Of a stretch of 64,000 nucleotides of DNA, positions 33,535-42,273 are shown piece after piece. Source of the stretch: Selenomonadaceae bacterium (GTDB lineage Bacteria; Bacillota; Negativicutes; Selenomonadales; Selenomonadaceae); assembly GCA_017515635.1 (NCBI GenBank), contig JAFWFO010000036.1, forward strand, positions 1-64,000, read 5' to 3'. The notes beneath the pieces are model-generated. The model did not search any database, was not told the DNA's origin, and saw nothing but the letters and a program-made list of their open reading frames with translations. Within the stretch, counting starts at the first letter, position 1. Every line of letters starts with the position of its first letter. A program made the translations under genes and the position numbers.

Positions 33535-35354
33535 CTCTTAACGATTTGAAGATTGAAGGCAACGACGACTTGTCGTCCAATCATTTGACGAGCATCGAAA
33601 TTTCCGAGGCAACTCACGTTCACGGCTCTTGCGATTTGACATTTGCTTTGCCGTCGAATTTCGACCCCGCAAAAATTCAACAATGGAACAAGTTGAAAGT
33701 TACCGTCAAAGCCAAAGCTAAAGACAAAGACGAAATAATTTTTTGCGGACTGGTCAGCTTTTGCAAGCTGGACGAGCGACCCGAAGGAAAATTTTTGTTC
33801 GTGCGTGTGTTGACGCTGTCTTGTCAAATGGAGTCGGCACTTAAAAGCAAGTCTTACCAGTCGCCGAAGAAAAATCTTTCGGACGTTGTCAAAGACGTGA
33901 AAACACCTTATGCGGATGCGCAATTCGATGTATGTAAAGACGCCGAGTACCCCTTTTTGATCTACCGAAACAATTTGTCGGACTGGGGTTTTTTTAAAAG
34001 TTTAGCGGAACAGGTGGGGCAAGTTCTGTTCGTCAACTCCAAAACCGATAAGCTTTGGTTGAGCGTCGGTTTCAAGGCGTTTGCCGAATTCGAATGTGAC
34101 AAGGAAAAGACAAAGTTATTGCGACAAGTTTTGCCCATGGATTTTTACAAGCGAATTGAGCAAAACCTTTATGAAGGAGCGCGTTCGCTGTACTTTCTCG
34201 AAACGGATTTGGTCACGCCCGAATTGAAAATCGGTGTCGGCAGTTCGGTCAAGTACGACGGTCAAAAACTGGCGGTTATCGCCAGCCGAATTTACGTCGA
34301 CGGCGTTAATCTCTTCAACGAAATAAAGTTGCGGGATCCGGAAGGTTGTCTTGCAGACGCTTGGGACGTTCTGAAACATGTCGACGAATTTTATTATATC
34401 GGCGGCAAAGTTCTTGAATCGAAGGACAACAACGTCAAAGTTCAGTTCAACTGCGACACGGAGCAGAGCAAAGATGACGCTTTGGAAATTCCTTTCGAGG
34501 CTGGCGCGAACAATTACCTGTACAATATGCCCGATGACGGCGAAACCGTTTGCGTCTACGTCGATTACTTGCGGGAAGCGGCCTTGCTCACTCTTCGCAC
34601 GAATGATAAAGTTGACGCTGACTACAAAAATCGCTCGTTCAAAGTCAAAGACTCGTCGCTTGTGTTTGACCCAAGTCAATTTTCGTTTGCCGTCGGTGCC
34701 GACAAAACCAAAATGACGCAAGAGAAAAGCACGTCCATTAAAACGGACAAAACAATCACTTTTGAATCGAAGGGCGACATTTACATTCAGTCGGCGCAAG
34801 GCACCGTGCCGGACAATCAGCTGAAATTAGTCGTGCTTTATGAGGCCGGTTTAATTCAATATACTGCAATGCTGGGACAACCTCCGTCTGCGGCACTGGA
34901 TCCTGTCGCCGATACCGTCGGCAAACTTGACAGTGCAATTAAAAACGAAGGTGCCAAAGCCGAAGCCGTTGAACTTTCGGATCTTGCCAAAGAACTCAAC
35001 ACAATTACCAAGTACGAAGCCCCCAAAGCCGAAGAAAAACAAGATGCAGGCGGCGGGGCAGGCGGCACGTTGAAACTCACAGGAAAGAATTCCTCAACGG
35101 TGCAACAAGTCAGTAACAGTTTCATTACTTTGGACGGCAAGAAATTCAAATTGAAAACAATCGCGTTTAACCACGTCGCTTATACTCAGGTACCCGGCGG
35201 CGGTACGGGCTCGCTGAAAGATTTTGGAGGCGGTAACCCCGGCAACAGTTCCGTAAAAATAAAAGTCGAAGACAGCGTCGCAGACCGAGAGCGCGTCAAC
35301 GCAGAAGAGTCGTCAACTGAAGACAACAAAATACTAGAAATTGAAATGTTTTAG
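33531..35354 (+). CDS. VgrG/gpD-like spike protein, long form
   Basis: 607 aa. Residues about 1-230 follow the late-control-D/VgrG gp27-like pattern: two strand-rich halves, FCGLVSFCKLDERPEGKFLF, NLSDVVKDVKTPYADAQFDV, FLIYRNNLSDWGFFKSLAEQ. Residues 270-400 look like the OB-fold (ESKDNNVKVQFNCDTEQSKD ... NMPDDGETVCVYVDYLREAA). A DKTITFESKGDIYIQSAQG segment at about 405-425 could start a short beta-helix. After it the protein departs from the family: a helical, Ala/Glu-rich segment (residues 450-510), GGGAGG linker, then SFITLDGKKFKLKTIAFNH and a disordered acidic tail. Overlaps the DUF4280 gene by 4 bp. Confidence 0.72.
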   Translation: MTLNDLKIEGNDDLSSNHLTSIEISEATHVHGSCDLTFALPSNFDPAKIQQWNKLKVTVKAKAKDKDEIIFCGLVSFCKLDERPEGKFLFVRVLTLSCQMESALKSKSYQSPKKNLSDVVKDVKTPYADAQFDVCKDAEYPFLIYRNNLSDWGFFKSLAEQVGQVLFVNSKTDKLWLSVGFKAFAEFECDKEKTKLLRQVLPMDFYKRIEQNLYEGARSLYFLETDLVTPELKIGVGSSVKYDGQKLAVIASRIYVDGVNLFNEIKLRDPEGCLADAWDVLKHVDEFYYIGGKVLESKDNNVKVQFNCDTEQSKDDALEIPFEAGANNYLYNMPDDGETVCVYVDYLREAALLTLRTNDKVDADYKNRSFKVKDSSLVFDPSQFSFAVGADKTKMTQEKSTSIKTDKTITFESKGDIYIQSAQGTVPDNQLKLVVLYEAGLIQYTAMLGQPPSAALDPVADTVGKLDSAIKNEGAKAEAVELSDLAKELNTITKYEAPKAEEKQDAGGGAGGTLKLTGKNSSTVQQVSNSFITLDGKKFKLKTIAFNHVAYTQVPGGGTGSLKDFGGGNPGNSSVKIKVEDSVADRERVNAEESSTEDNKILEIEMF

Positions 35355-35370
35355 GAATAGGAGGGCACAC

Positions 35371-36798
35371 ATGTCGATATTTCTGCAGACGCTCAAAGTT
35401 GAAGGCGCGGTGGAAAATCCGCAGGTGTTACAACTGGACATCTTTCATGCGCCCAACGAATACGCCGTTGCCAGTTTGAGTTTATCGACGGACGTTGAGA
35501 AAGCGAAAACATTTTTGTCGCAACCGTCAACTGACCCGATAAAAATTTCCGCCAAAGATGGCGACAAAGATATTGTACTTTTCTGCGGCTACATTGTGAA
35601 CGCGTCTTTTGAGATTAGAGCAGACGGCAATCGTTTGATTTTGGATCTTTGCGACAGCGCGTATCTTTTGGACAGGCAACGCATGAGCAAATCTTTTCAA
35701 AATCTCACAGCCAAGTACGAAGACATTTTGAAGGACACTTTGAAAACCGAAGTCCCCGACGTTCAAGGAACTGTTCGGCTCAATGTGGCGGACAAAGACA
35801 TTGAGAAAATGATTGTTCAGCTCAATGAAACGCCGTGGCAATTCATCAAGCGCATGGCGTCGCAATTCAGCGCAAGTGTTTTCACGGATTTGACTGCGCC
35901 CAGCCCGCTGGTGACGATTGGTTTACCCGACGAAAAAGCAGCCGTCGAGTTGAAAGGCGGTGCGGTCGCGTATGAATACGATGACGCACAATTCAACTTT
36001 CTCCAAGCGAATTCGTCTTTGCTTTCTAAAGATGTCCGAATCGCTGCCGAAGATTTTTCCGTCGTGAACTTGAGCGGCTATTTTCCTTGGCTCAGTCTCG
36101 GTGCCAAAGTCACGTGGAAAGATAAAACATATTACCTCAAGAAAATCGACGCGCAATTTATCAACAACATGTTGCGCACAAATTACACGCTGGTCAGCAA
36201 AAATGCGTTCGTCGTGCCTATTGAGTCATTTGAAAAACTTCGCGGCAGAATTTTTCGCGCACAAGTCAAGAAGGTCGAGAAAGACAAAATTCAAGCGCAC
36301 CTGTTTGACATTGACAAGGATTATGACAAAAATTCAACGACGTGGTTTCCGTTTGCAACGCCTTATTCAAGCGCAGACGGTTCCGGTTGGTACGTTATGC
36401 CCGAAGAAAACGATTATGTCCGAATAATTTTTCCGACTGCAGAAGCGGGCGACGCCTTCGCAAGCAGTTCGATTAATTCCGCGCCGCTCAAGGAACCACA
36501 CAACAAAAGTTTGAAAGCCCCGGGCGGTCGGGAACTTTTAATCACGGACACAGCAATCGAGATTATCGCCGAACATCAAAAAACTTTCATCAAGCTGGAC
36601 AAGGAAAAAGGCATCAGCGTCGTTTCCGCCAAAGACATCACGGTTTATGCCGACGGTGACATTTCATTCAAATCGGAAAATGGCAAAATCCAGATGGTTG
36701 CGAAAAAAGAAATCACATCGCAGATCGGGGAGTCGCACATTAAAATGCTGAACAACCAGATTGACATGGGCGCGGGCGAGGTAATTATCGGCAGTTAA
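35371..36798 (+). CDS. VgrG/gpD-like spike protein, short form
   Basis: 475 aa from ATG 35371 (site GGAGGGC upstream). It follows the gp27/gp5 arrangement: residues 1-200 with LTAKYEDILKDTLKTEVPDV, ETPWQFIKRMASQFSASVFT; an OB-fold at about 290-370 (LRGRIFRAQVKKVEKDKIQA, WFPFATPYSSADGSGWYVMP, NDYVRIIFP); and a C-terminal strand-turn region (ISVVSAKDITVYADGDISFK, GKIQMVAKKEI, IDMGAGEVIIG) that matches a needle-like beta-helix. Two distinct spike paralogues in one locus suggests heteromeric or alternative tips. Confidence 0.75.
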   Translation: MSIFLQTLKVEGAVENPQVLQLDIFHAPNEYAVASLSLSTDVEKAKTFLSQPSTDPIKISAKDGDKDIVLFCGYIVNASFEIRADGNRLILDLCDSAYLLDRQRMSKSFQNLTAKYEDILKDTLKTEVPDVQGTVRLNVADKDIEKMIVQLNETPWQFIKRMASQFSASVFTDLTAPSPLVTIGLPDEKAAVELKGGAVAYEYDDAQFNFLQANSSLLSKDVRIAAEDFSVVNLSGYFPWLSLGAKVTWKDKTYYLKKIDAQFINNMLRTNYTLVSKNAFVVPIESFEKLRGRIFRAQVKKVEKDKIQAHLFDIDKDYDKNSTTWFPFATPYSSADGSGWYVMPEENDYVRIIFPTAEAGDAFASSSINSAPLKEPHNKSLKAPGGRELLITDTAIEIIAEHQKTFIKLDKEKGISVVSAKDITVYADGDISFKSENGKIQMVAKKEITSQIGESHIKMLNNQIDMGAGEVIIGS

Positions 36799-36813
36799 GG
36801 AGGAGTTTGAACT

Positions 36814-37977
36814 TTGGATTTTTCGGTTTACATCATTCAAGACAGAACGATAACAAACGAAACACTTTTTGAAAATGTTGCCGGTGACGTTGGTTTTGCC
36901 GAACATGCCACAACCGGAGCCATTGACGCCGTATCAAACTTGGCTGGCGTAGATGTTTACGACCGCTACGCCGACCCGGATAAAATTGGCAAAACCGGCA
37001 TAGCACTTACGGGCGATATGGTACAAAGCGTGCAAATCAAAAACGAACGAACAGGGCGCGAAGTCTTCAGCAGTGGCGTTTTCAACCGTTCCATTTACAA
37101 TACGCTTGAGGCTTCAGTCTTCACGACGATAACCGTCAAGGGAACTCTTTTCGCGCCTGAAGTTTCTCAACTGGGTTCTACAGCCGTGCGCATGAAAAAT
37201 ATGGCCAAAGTTATGGCGTGGGCAAGTTTGGCACCTACATACGGCAGCGAGGCCACGGACGGTTATTGCGGTGACGTTTCGAGCGACGACGCGGCTCAAG
37301 GCGAATCGCTTATACTCTCGGCCGGTATTCAAAAGAAAATGAACAAGGATCCCAACAAGTACGCCGACTTTTATACGCGCCGCGTGATGGTGACAGTTTA
37401 TTCGGTAGACGACATGCAGTTTCGCGCCGTCTTGCACGACAAAGTTTTCGTTCAAAGTTACGAAGAAACTTACACCGACAAAGACGGCAACGGCACATTT
37501 ACGCTGGTCATGAAAAGTAAAGCGGCATCGATTTTTGATGTCTTTGTCGAAGGCCCAACCTTCGAAATGTCGCTTCTTTCTGTTGGGGATCAACTTTCGA
37601 CATCGGCGAATACGCTTGCAAACGAGGCTGATACCGCCTTACAAGCTGCCGGAGAAGCGTTTGGGCTTGAAGATAATGAAAGGTACAAGAAGATTGAAAA
37701 AGGTCTTCACGCCGCCGAAGACATTACCAAATTTTACAACGATGCTAAAGACTCTGACTTTTGGACGCCCGAAAATGCAAAAGACATTGTCGATCACGTT
37801 AAGGAGGAATACGTCGACGATTCAGTTCAAAGCGGTGTTGACGACGCGAAAGAATACTACGAACTTTACGAACAGTTGACCGACGAACAGAAAGCATTTT
37901 TGGAACAAATCCCCGGTTTCGACGACTTGCCTCTCGATGACAAAATCGAATACCTGGAAAAGTTTTTGGGCAAATGA
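36814..37977 (+). CDS. Unidentified structural/baseplate candidate of the injection locus
   Basis: 387 aa, TTG start with AAGGAGG upstream. Residues 1-250 are mainly beta, with TGMV-like strands (IALTGDMVQSVQIKNERTGR, TITVKGTLFAPEVSQLGSTA, RRVMVTVYSVDDMQFRAVLH and KVFVQSYEETYTDKDGNGTF). Residues 255-387 are helical and acidic (TALQAAGEAFGLEDNERYKK ... EQIPGFDDLPLDDKIEYLEK). I do not recognise a family. Its place between the spike genes and the pentapeptide gene suggests a baseplate part, or an effector whose C-terminal half is the cargo. Confidence 0.6.
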   Translation: MDFSVYIIQDRTITNETLFENVAGDVGFAEHATTGAIDAVSNLAGVDVYDRYADPDKIGKTGIALTGDMVQSVQIKNERTGREVFSSGVFNRSIYNTLEASVFTTITVKGTLFAPEVSQLGSTAVRMKNMAKVMAWASLAPTYGSEATDGYCGDVSSDDAAQGESLILSAGIQKKMNKDPNKYADFYTRRVMVTVYSVDDMQFRAVLHDKVFVQSYEETYTDKDGNGTFTLVMKSKAASIFDVFVEGPTFEMSLLSVGDQLSTSANTLANEADTALQAAGEAFGLEDNERYKKIEKGLHAAEDITKFYNDAKDSDFWTPENAKDIVDHVKEEYVDDSVQSGVDDAKEYYELYEQLTDEQKAFLEQIPGFDDLPLDDKIEYLEKFLGK

Positions 37978-37987
37978 GTGATAAATT

Positions 37988-38977
37988 TTGATTGAAACTT
38001 TTTCCGATTACGAAAGTGCGCGCTACAAGCAGCTTGAGATTGAATTTCTTGAGGCCGTGAAAAAATCTTTGAGCGGCGACTTGCCGACGATAAAAAATTT
38101 TTTTCTGACCGAATGCCGAAAAGCTCTGTCCGAGGCCTGCAACGTTCAGCGCGACGAAAAAATTCCCTGCGCCTTCATGAGCGTTTCTTTGCTTAACTCG
38201 TTCGTCGCTGTGGGAAAAAATATTTTGCAGATTGACTTTTACGACGCGAAATGGGTTTTCGGTGAACCGTTCGCCCGCAGTCGAATGAGCGCAGATTTTC
38301 TGTTTGAGCATTGGCAAAAGTTCACGGAGTCGGCTCTCGACGATAAATTTTTCGTCCGCAACAAGATCACGCAAGTTGAAATCAAGTCATTGTTCTGGAT
38401 GACGCTTGACAAGTTGGCGTTCCTGTTCACCTGCTACGCGAAATATTTCATAGCGGAATTGAAAACGTCGCCCGAATTTGCCGCGCTCGACAAGGCGGAA
38501 AAATTTTACGTCACCTGCGGCACGTATCTGGATTGGCAAAATAGATTGTGCGCCGTCTTGCCCGAAGTTGATTTGGTGAATCCCGACGCCAACGAAGATA
38601 TGACGTTCCGAGATTTTAGCGGGAAAATTTTTCGACAAGAAAATTTTGCGGATTTAGATTTGCGCGGCTCTCAATTTGAAGATTGTATTTTCCGCGCTTG
38701 CACGTTCACAAACTTAAAACTTGCCGACGCGCATTTTTCGCATTGCCGATTCTTTTCGTCGTGCTTTGATGGTGTGAAATTTGCCGGCGCGGAATTTGTC
38801 GAGTGCAAGTTCAAAGATTGCGAGTTCAAAAATTCTTCGACGGCTACGAAAGATGTTGACGCCGACGAATATTTTGCGCCGTTGCGGTTGACGCGTTGCA
38901 AACTTTTCAATGTGAAATGCGACGGTTGCGACTTCGCTCAACTGAAAAAAACTGACTGCGAAGAGGTGAACTCATGA
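37988..38977 (+). CDS. Protein with C-terminal pentapeptide repeats
   Basis: 329 aa. The first 200 residues are helical and contain no recognised domain (LTECRKALSEACNVQRDEKI ... LFTCYAKYFIAELKTSPEFA). From residue about 205 come quasi-five-residue repeats of the A(D/N)LxX class: FRDFSGKIFRQENFADLDLR, GSQFEDCIFRACTFTNLKLA and DAHFSHCRFFSSCFDGVKFA, which fold as a right-handed quadrilateral beta-helix. The Cys content in the repeats is high. In other systems pentapeptide proteins are effectors, adaptors or DNA mimics; which applies is unknown. Starts at TTG 11 bp after the previous stop and overlaps the next gene by 4 bp. Confidence 0.65.
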   Translation: MIETFSDYESARYKQLEIEFLEAVKKSLSGDLPTIKNFFLTECRKALSEACNVQRDEKIPCAFMSVSLLNSFVAVGKNILQIDFYDAKWVFGEPFARSRMSADFLFEHWQKFTESALDDKFFVRNKITQVEIKSLFWMTLDKLAFLFTCYAKYFIAELKTSPEFAALDKAEKFYVTCGTYLDWQNRLCAVLPEVDLVNPDANEDMTFRDFSGKIFRQENFADLDLRGSQFEDCIFRACTFTNLKLADAHFSHCRFFSSCFDGVKFAGAEFVECKFKDCEFKNSSTATKDVDADEYFAPLRLTRCKLFNVKCDGCDFAQLKKTDCEEVNS

Positions 38978-39498
38978 CGGATTGGTTCAGGCTTCGACCG
39001 GACGCCGCCGCGCCTGCCGTGGAAGTGGCTTGTTTCGACAAAAAAAAATATCCCTACTTCACGGACGCCGAATCTTTTGACGCTGTTGATCATTCGGTTG
39101 TCTTTTACGAGAGGGAAAAATTTTCTCCGTGCGATATGTTATTCGAGCCGACATTTTTAATCGGCGATAATTTGCTTGCGTTGTTTGAATTGCTTGAACC
39201 GTCAATGCAGTTCAAAGGCGTTCAGATGTACCGAAAATTTAAGCCCGCCGAAACGACGCACCCGCTGTTCTGGTTACCGTATCTGCCGTGTGTCGACGCA
39301 ATCGACGAAAGTTCGCAAATCGTTCGCGGCAAGGCGGTAAAATTGACGGTAAAACTTTCGGCACTAAAAAAACGGCGCGTTGCTCATTGCAGGTTGCCGG
39401 CGGATGAAATTTGGCTTTTGTCCTTGGAAGCGGCGGAATGTTTGTTGCGTCGACAACCAATCGGAATATTACTCGAAAAAGTTTTCACTCAACCATAA
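38974..39498 (+). CDS. Small protein ending the plus-strand operon, possibly immunity-like
   Basis: 174 aa, soluble, no signal peptide. RLRPDAAAPAVEVACFDKKK at the N-terminus and CDMLFEPTFLIGDNLLALFE followed by FKGVQMYRKFKPAETTHPLF recall the Imm11/DUF1629 layout (strand, then helix-LLE-x-x-x-KGV). The match is by eye only. If right, it would fit an effector-immunity role at the operon end; alternatively it is a small baseplate adaptor. It overlaps the pentapeptide gene by 4 bp, and its 3' end overlaps the converging minus-strand gene by 14 bp. Confidence 0.5.
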   Translation: MTDWFRLRPDAAAPAVEVACFDKKKYPYFTDAESFDAVDHSVVFYEREKFSPCDMLFEPTFLIGDNLLALFELLEPSMQFKGVQMYRKFKPAETTHPLFWLPYLPCVDAIDESSQIVRGKAVKLTVKLSALKKRRVAHCRLPADEIWLLSLEAAECLLRRQPIGILLEKVFTQP

Positions 39499-40267
39499 TT
39501 GCTCTGCGGCGACGATGCGGCGATAAAAGTTCGCGTCTGTTGCCGTTTTTGATGTCCTGAAGAATTTTGCAGAGATTTTCGTAAAGTGTTTGATTGTCGC
39601 GTTCGGCAAGCTCGATTTTCAAGCGGCGTTCGATGTAAAAGGCAATCTGGTCTGCGTTAATGATGTTGCCCGACAAAGCCGCCAAACAAAACGAAAAATC
39701 TTCCGAATCCAGCGCGAAATTTCTTGCCTCCGCCGCGAATGTCCGAAGAATTTTGGGCGCGAGTGTGACACCGCCGACCGCCGCATGTGGCGCGTTGATT
39801 AAGTTGACCGTGTCGAATTCGGTCGCCATGTCGAAAAAATCCGTGTACTTCGTGCGCAAAATCGCGCCGCGTTTCAACTTGAAACGACAAAGTTCCATTT
39901 CGTTCGGTGCCAAAGACATGTCGGGAGACAAAATTATTCGGACATTTCGTTGAAGAAAATTTTCCGTCAAAGTCGGCGGCTCAAAAATCAATTTCAGCAA
40001 CGCATATTCTTCCGTCGGCCAATATTCCACGCTCATCGGCTCTTGAATGAAGTACAAAAAATTTTCGTGCAGAATCAATCCCGGTTGCAATGTGACCAAA
40101 GTTTTTGTCGTCACGAAATCGCAACCGCTGACAATGCCGTCACTGCAGTCGTGAAGATACAGCGGAAAAACGTCAAAAGCGCGTTCCCGCAGACTGCACA
40201 GAGCTTCGGCGCGCAATATGTGGAGCCGCTCGAATTGCGGATATTTTTGCTCGTTCAAATTCAACAC
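39485..40267 (-). CDS. Unidentified protein, last gene of the sheath operon
   Basis: 260 aa, no signal or TM segment. Contains CSDGIVSGCDFVTTKTLVTL and QPGLILHENFLYFIQEPMSV, a beta-rich segment of the form seen in tail-fibre-binding and TssK-type baseplate proteins (conserved LQPG...G), then LKLIFEPPTLTENFLQR and helices at the C-terminus (ADQIAFYIERRLKIELAERD). I cannot place it in a family; a baseplate role is inference from position and that segment. It follows the previous gene by 2 bp. Confidence 0.55.
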   Translation of the reverse strand: MLNLNEQKYPQFERLHILRAEALCSLRERAFDVFPLYLHDCSDGIVSGCDFVTTKTLVTLQPGLILHENFLYFIQEPMSVEYWPTEEYALLKLIFEPPTLTENFLQRNVRIILSPDMSLAPNEMELCRFKLKRGAILRTKYTDFFDMATEFDTVNLINAPHAAVGGVTLAPKILRTFAAEARNFALDSEDFSFCLAALSGNIINADQIAFYIERRLKIELAERDNQTLYENLCKILQDIKNGNRRELLSPHRRRRAIMVE

Positions 40268-40269
40268 TC

Positions 40270-40977
40270 CTAAAAAATCGCAATATTGTCGACGCGCATG
40301 GTTTCCGTCACGTCAATGATGCCGAAATGTTTATCCCAAAAAACGCGGACTTCAAAGTCGAATGCCAAAAAAGTTTCACGAATCAACTGCCATTGCTTTT
40401 CCAATTGTTCGGTTTGACGTTGCCCGATGTAAACGTAAATTCTTTGCGGGTGCGCTCGACCTTGATAAATTATGCAGTCTTCAAAAATTTGTTTCATAAT
40501 GTGGCAAAACGAACGGACGCTTGAGCCGACTTCCATGACGCGCAAAAGTTCATCAGCGACGGCAAATTGTTTTTCGCGCTTTAATTGCTCCATGCCTTCG
40601 CGGGCAACGTCCCCGAAAACTCCGCTCAACAGTTCGCGACGAATTTGCCTAACGTAAAATTCCCGACGCGTCATGCCGTGACACAAATCGATTTCCGCCA
40701 AAAAGTGCGTGAGCAGGTCGAAATAATACGCCGTGAATTGTTGCTGATTTTTGTAAATCAAGTTGAGGCAGTCGGGGTGCAACAGGTATTCAAAAATGTT
40801 CGAGAAGCGAGCCAGCGGATTTATTTCGATTTCGGTTTCCTCGACATGCCGTTGATTTATAATCTTGAAAGATTGTTCGCAGTACGGGCAAAAATTTTTG
40901 GCGGGCTTGAAAAATAATTTCATCGACTCAATGTCGTCCTGCGCCGCCCGAAGCACAATGTCCCAAATGCAATTCAC
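40270..40977 (-). CDS. Unidentified protein of the sheath operon with a CxxC-type site
   Basis: 235 aa. Begins CIWDIVLRAAQDDIESMKLF, then FKPAKNFCPYCEQSF, a CxxC pair that could bind metal or form a disulfide, and a long helical middle (LTHFLAEIDLCHGMTRREFY, GVAREGMEQLKREKQ-type). The C-terminal 80 residues form alternating strands and helices ending in VRVFWDKHFGIIDVTETMRV. No family is recognised. It starts 3 bp after the upstream gene, so it is translated with it. Confidence 0.6.
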   Translation of the reverse strand: MNCIWDIVLRAAQDDIESMKLFFKPAKNFCPYCEQSFKIINQRHVEETEIEINPLARFSNIFEYLLHPDCLNLIYKNQQQFTAYYFDLLTHFLAEIDLCHGMTRREFYVRQIRRELLSGVFGDVAREGMEQLKREKQFAVADELLRVMEVGSSVRSFCHIMKQIFEDCIIYQGRAHPQRIYVYIGQRQTEQLEKQWQLIRETFLAFDFEVRVFWDKHFGIIDVTETMRVDNIAIF

Positions 40978-40980
40978 GCC

Positions 40981-42273
40981 TTACACCAACTTTCCGACGC
41001 ATTGATATTCGGGGAAAAGATGTTGCATTTCCGTCACGAGAAAACTCATTATGTCGCGATTCAGATAAAAATCTTTGTCTTTGGCGCGGAAAGAAAATTC
41101 CATTGTGCGTTCGCGGTCGCCCGTTCGATATTCGTAGTCGATAAAATCTTCCATCGAATAAGTTTCGGCATCTTTGTACTTGTCAAAAATTTTCGCGTCG
41201 ACGAACTCTACAATTTCGGACGCCTTGAACGAATTCAAAAATCTGACCATCTCGGTGCGCGTCTTGATTCGTTGCCCGAAATATTCAATCATGTTGCGCG
41301 AAAAATTTTCGTTGCGTTCATTGCTGACAAGCGGATTTTCATAATTGACGGCTTCGGGCGCGGTCGCAAATTCGTAAAATTGCCAGTCGGCGGGCAAATC
41401 TTCGTCGCACATGATGTAAAAGTCGCAGTTCTGCCGCCGAATATTTCTGATGACTGTTTCGGAACTGCGCAAAAGATATTCACGCCCGTCGCGAAATTGT
41501 TTTTTGTACAAGTAATGCTCGAAATATTTTCTGTCAACTGCGGGTTGCGGATACGAATTGCCTTTAATCGTCATTTCGCGGATATTCCACAGCGGCAACG
41601 GCTTGTACAAAATTTTTTCGGCGAACTCCTCAAAATCCGTGGTGACTTCCCGCACTTCGGTTTGATCGTCCCATTCGTCAATCGCAACGACGTAAACATC
41701 AAACAGCTTGAAAAGATACGCGAGGTTGAGACTGCGCCACGGCAAATAATTCAAGCCGGCAATTTCGTAAAGTTCCTGCGCTTTTTTTATGTAACGGTCG
41801 TTCGGCTTGATAATGAACTCTGCGGAAGTCTGACCAAACTCGTTTTGAATCATGCCTTTAAAACGTCGACCGCTGTCAATAATTTTTTTCAGTTCTAACC
41901 GATCAACTTTTATCATGCACGTGTAAAGATAAAATTCTTTGCCGCTATTAACTGCCGAAATCATGTCAAGCGCGTCAACTTTGACCTCGTCTAAATCTTC
42001 GGCGAAAATCGGAAACATTTGATCATCCGTCAAGTCGTATTTGTCGGCGGAAATGACGCAAGTTATCAAATCTGGCAACTGCAGTGCTTTCGGAGCCTCG
42101 TCGAAAACTCGTCGTTCCAGCGCGTCATATTCGTCTTTCACGTGCTTGTATAAATCAACAGTCAAACTGCCGACGATTCTTTTGAACAAGTCGCGGTTGG
42201 CAAGATTATCAAGTTCGGGAATTCTGTCGCGAACATATTTTTCAATGTTGAAGTTGCTGTCGAACAAACCCAT
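40981..42273 (-). CDS. Unidentified protein of the sheath operon, baseplate-scale
   Basis: 430 aa, soluble. N-terminus FNIEKYVRDRIPELDNLANR followed by VDLYKHVKDEYDALERRVFD, helical; middle with Trp/Tyr-rich strands (WRSLNLAYLFKLFDVYVVAI); C-terminus again helical (KASEIVEFVDAKIFDKYKDA). The 430-residue size, the helical start and the tandem position with two smaller genes recalls a TssF/TssG-like pair, but sequence similarity is not visible by eye. Its start overlaps the Sel1 stop by one base (TAATG). Confidence 0.6.
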   Translation of the reverse strand: MGLFDSNFNIEKYVRDRIPELDNLANRDLFKRIVGSLTVDLYKHVKDEYDALERRVFDEAPKALQLPDLITCVISADKYDLTDDQMFPIFAEDLDEVKVDALDMISAVNSGKEFYLYTCMIKVDRLELKKIIDSGRRFKGMIQNEFGQTSAEFIIKPNDRYIKKAQELYEIAGLNYLPWRSLNLAYLFKLFDVYVVAIDEWDDQTEVREVTTDFEEFAEKILYKPLPLWNIREMTIKGNSYPQPAVDRKYFEHYLYKKQFRDGREYLLRSSETVIRNIRRQNCDFYIMCDEDLPADWQFYEFATAPEAVNYENPLVSNERNENFSRNMIEYFGQRIKTRTEMVRFLNSFKASEIVEFVDAKIFDKYKDAETYSMEDFIDYEYRTGDRERTMEFSFRAKDKDFYLNRDIMSFLVTEMQHLFPEYQCVGKLV

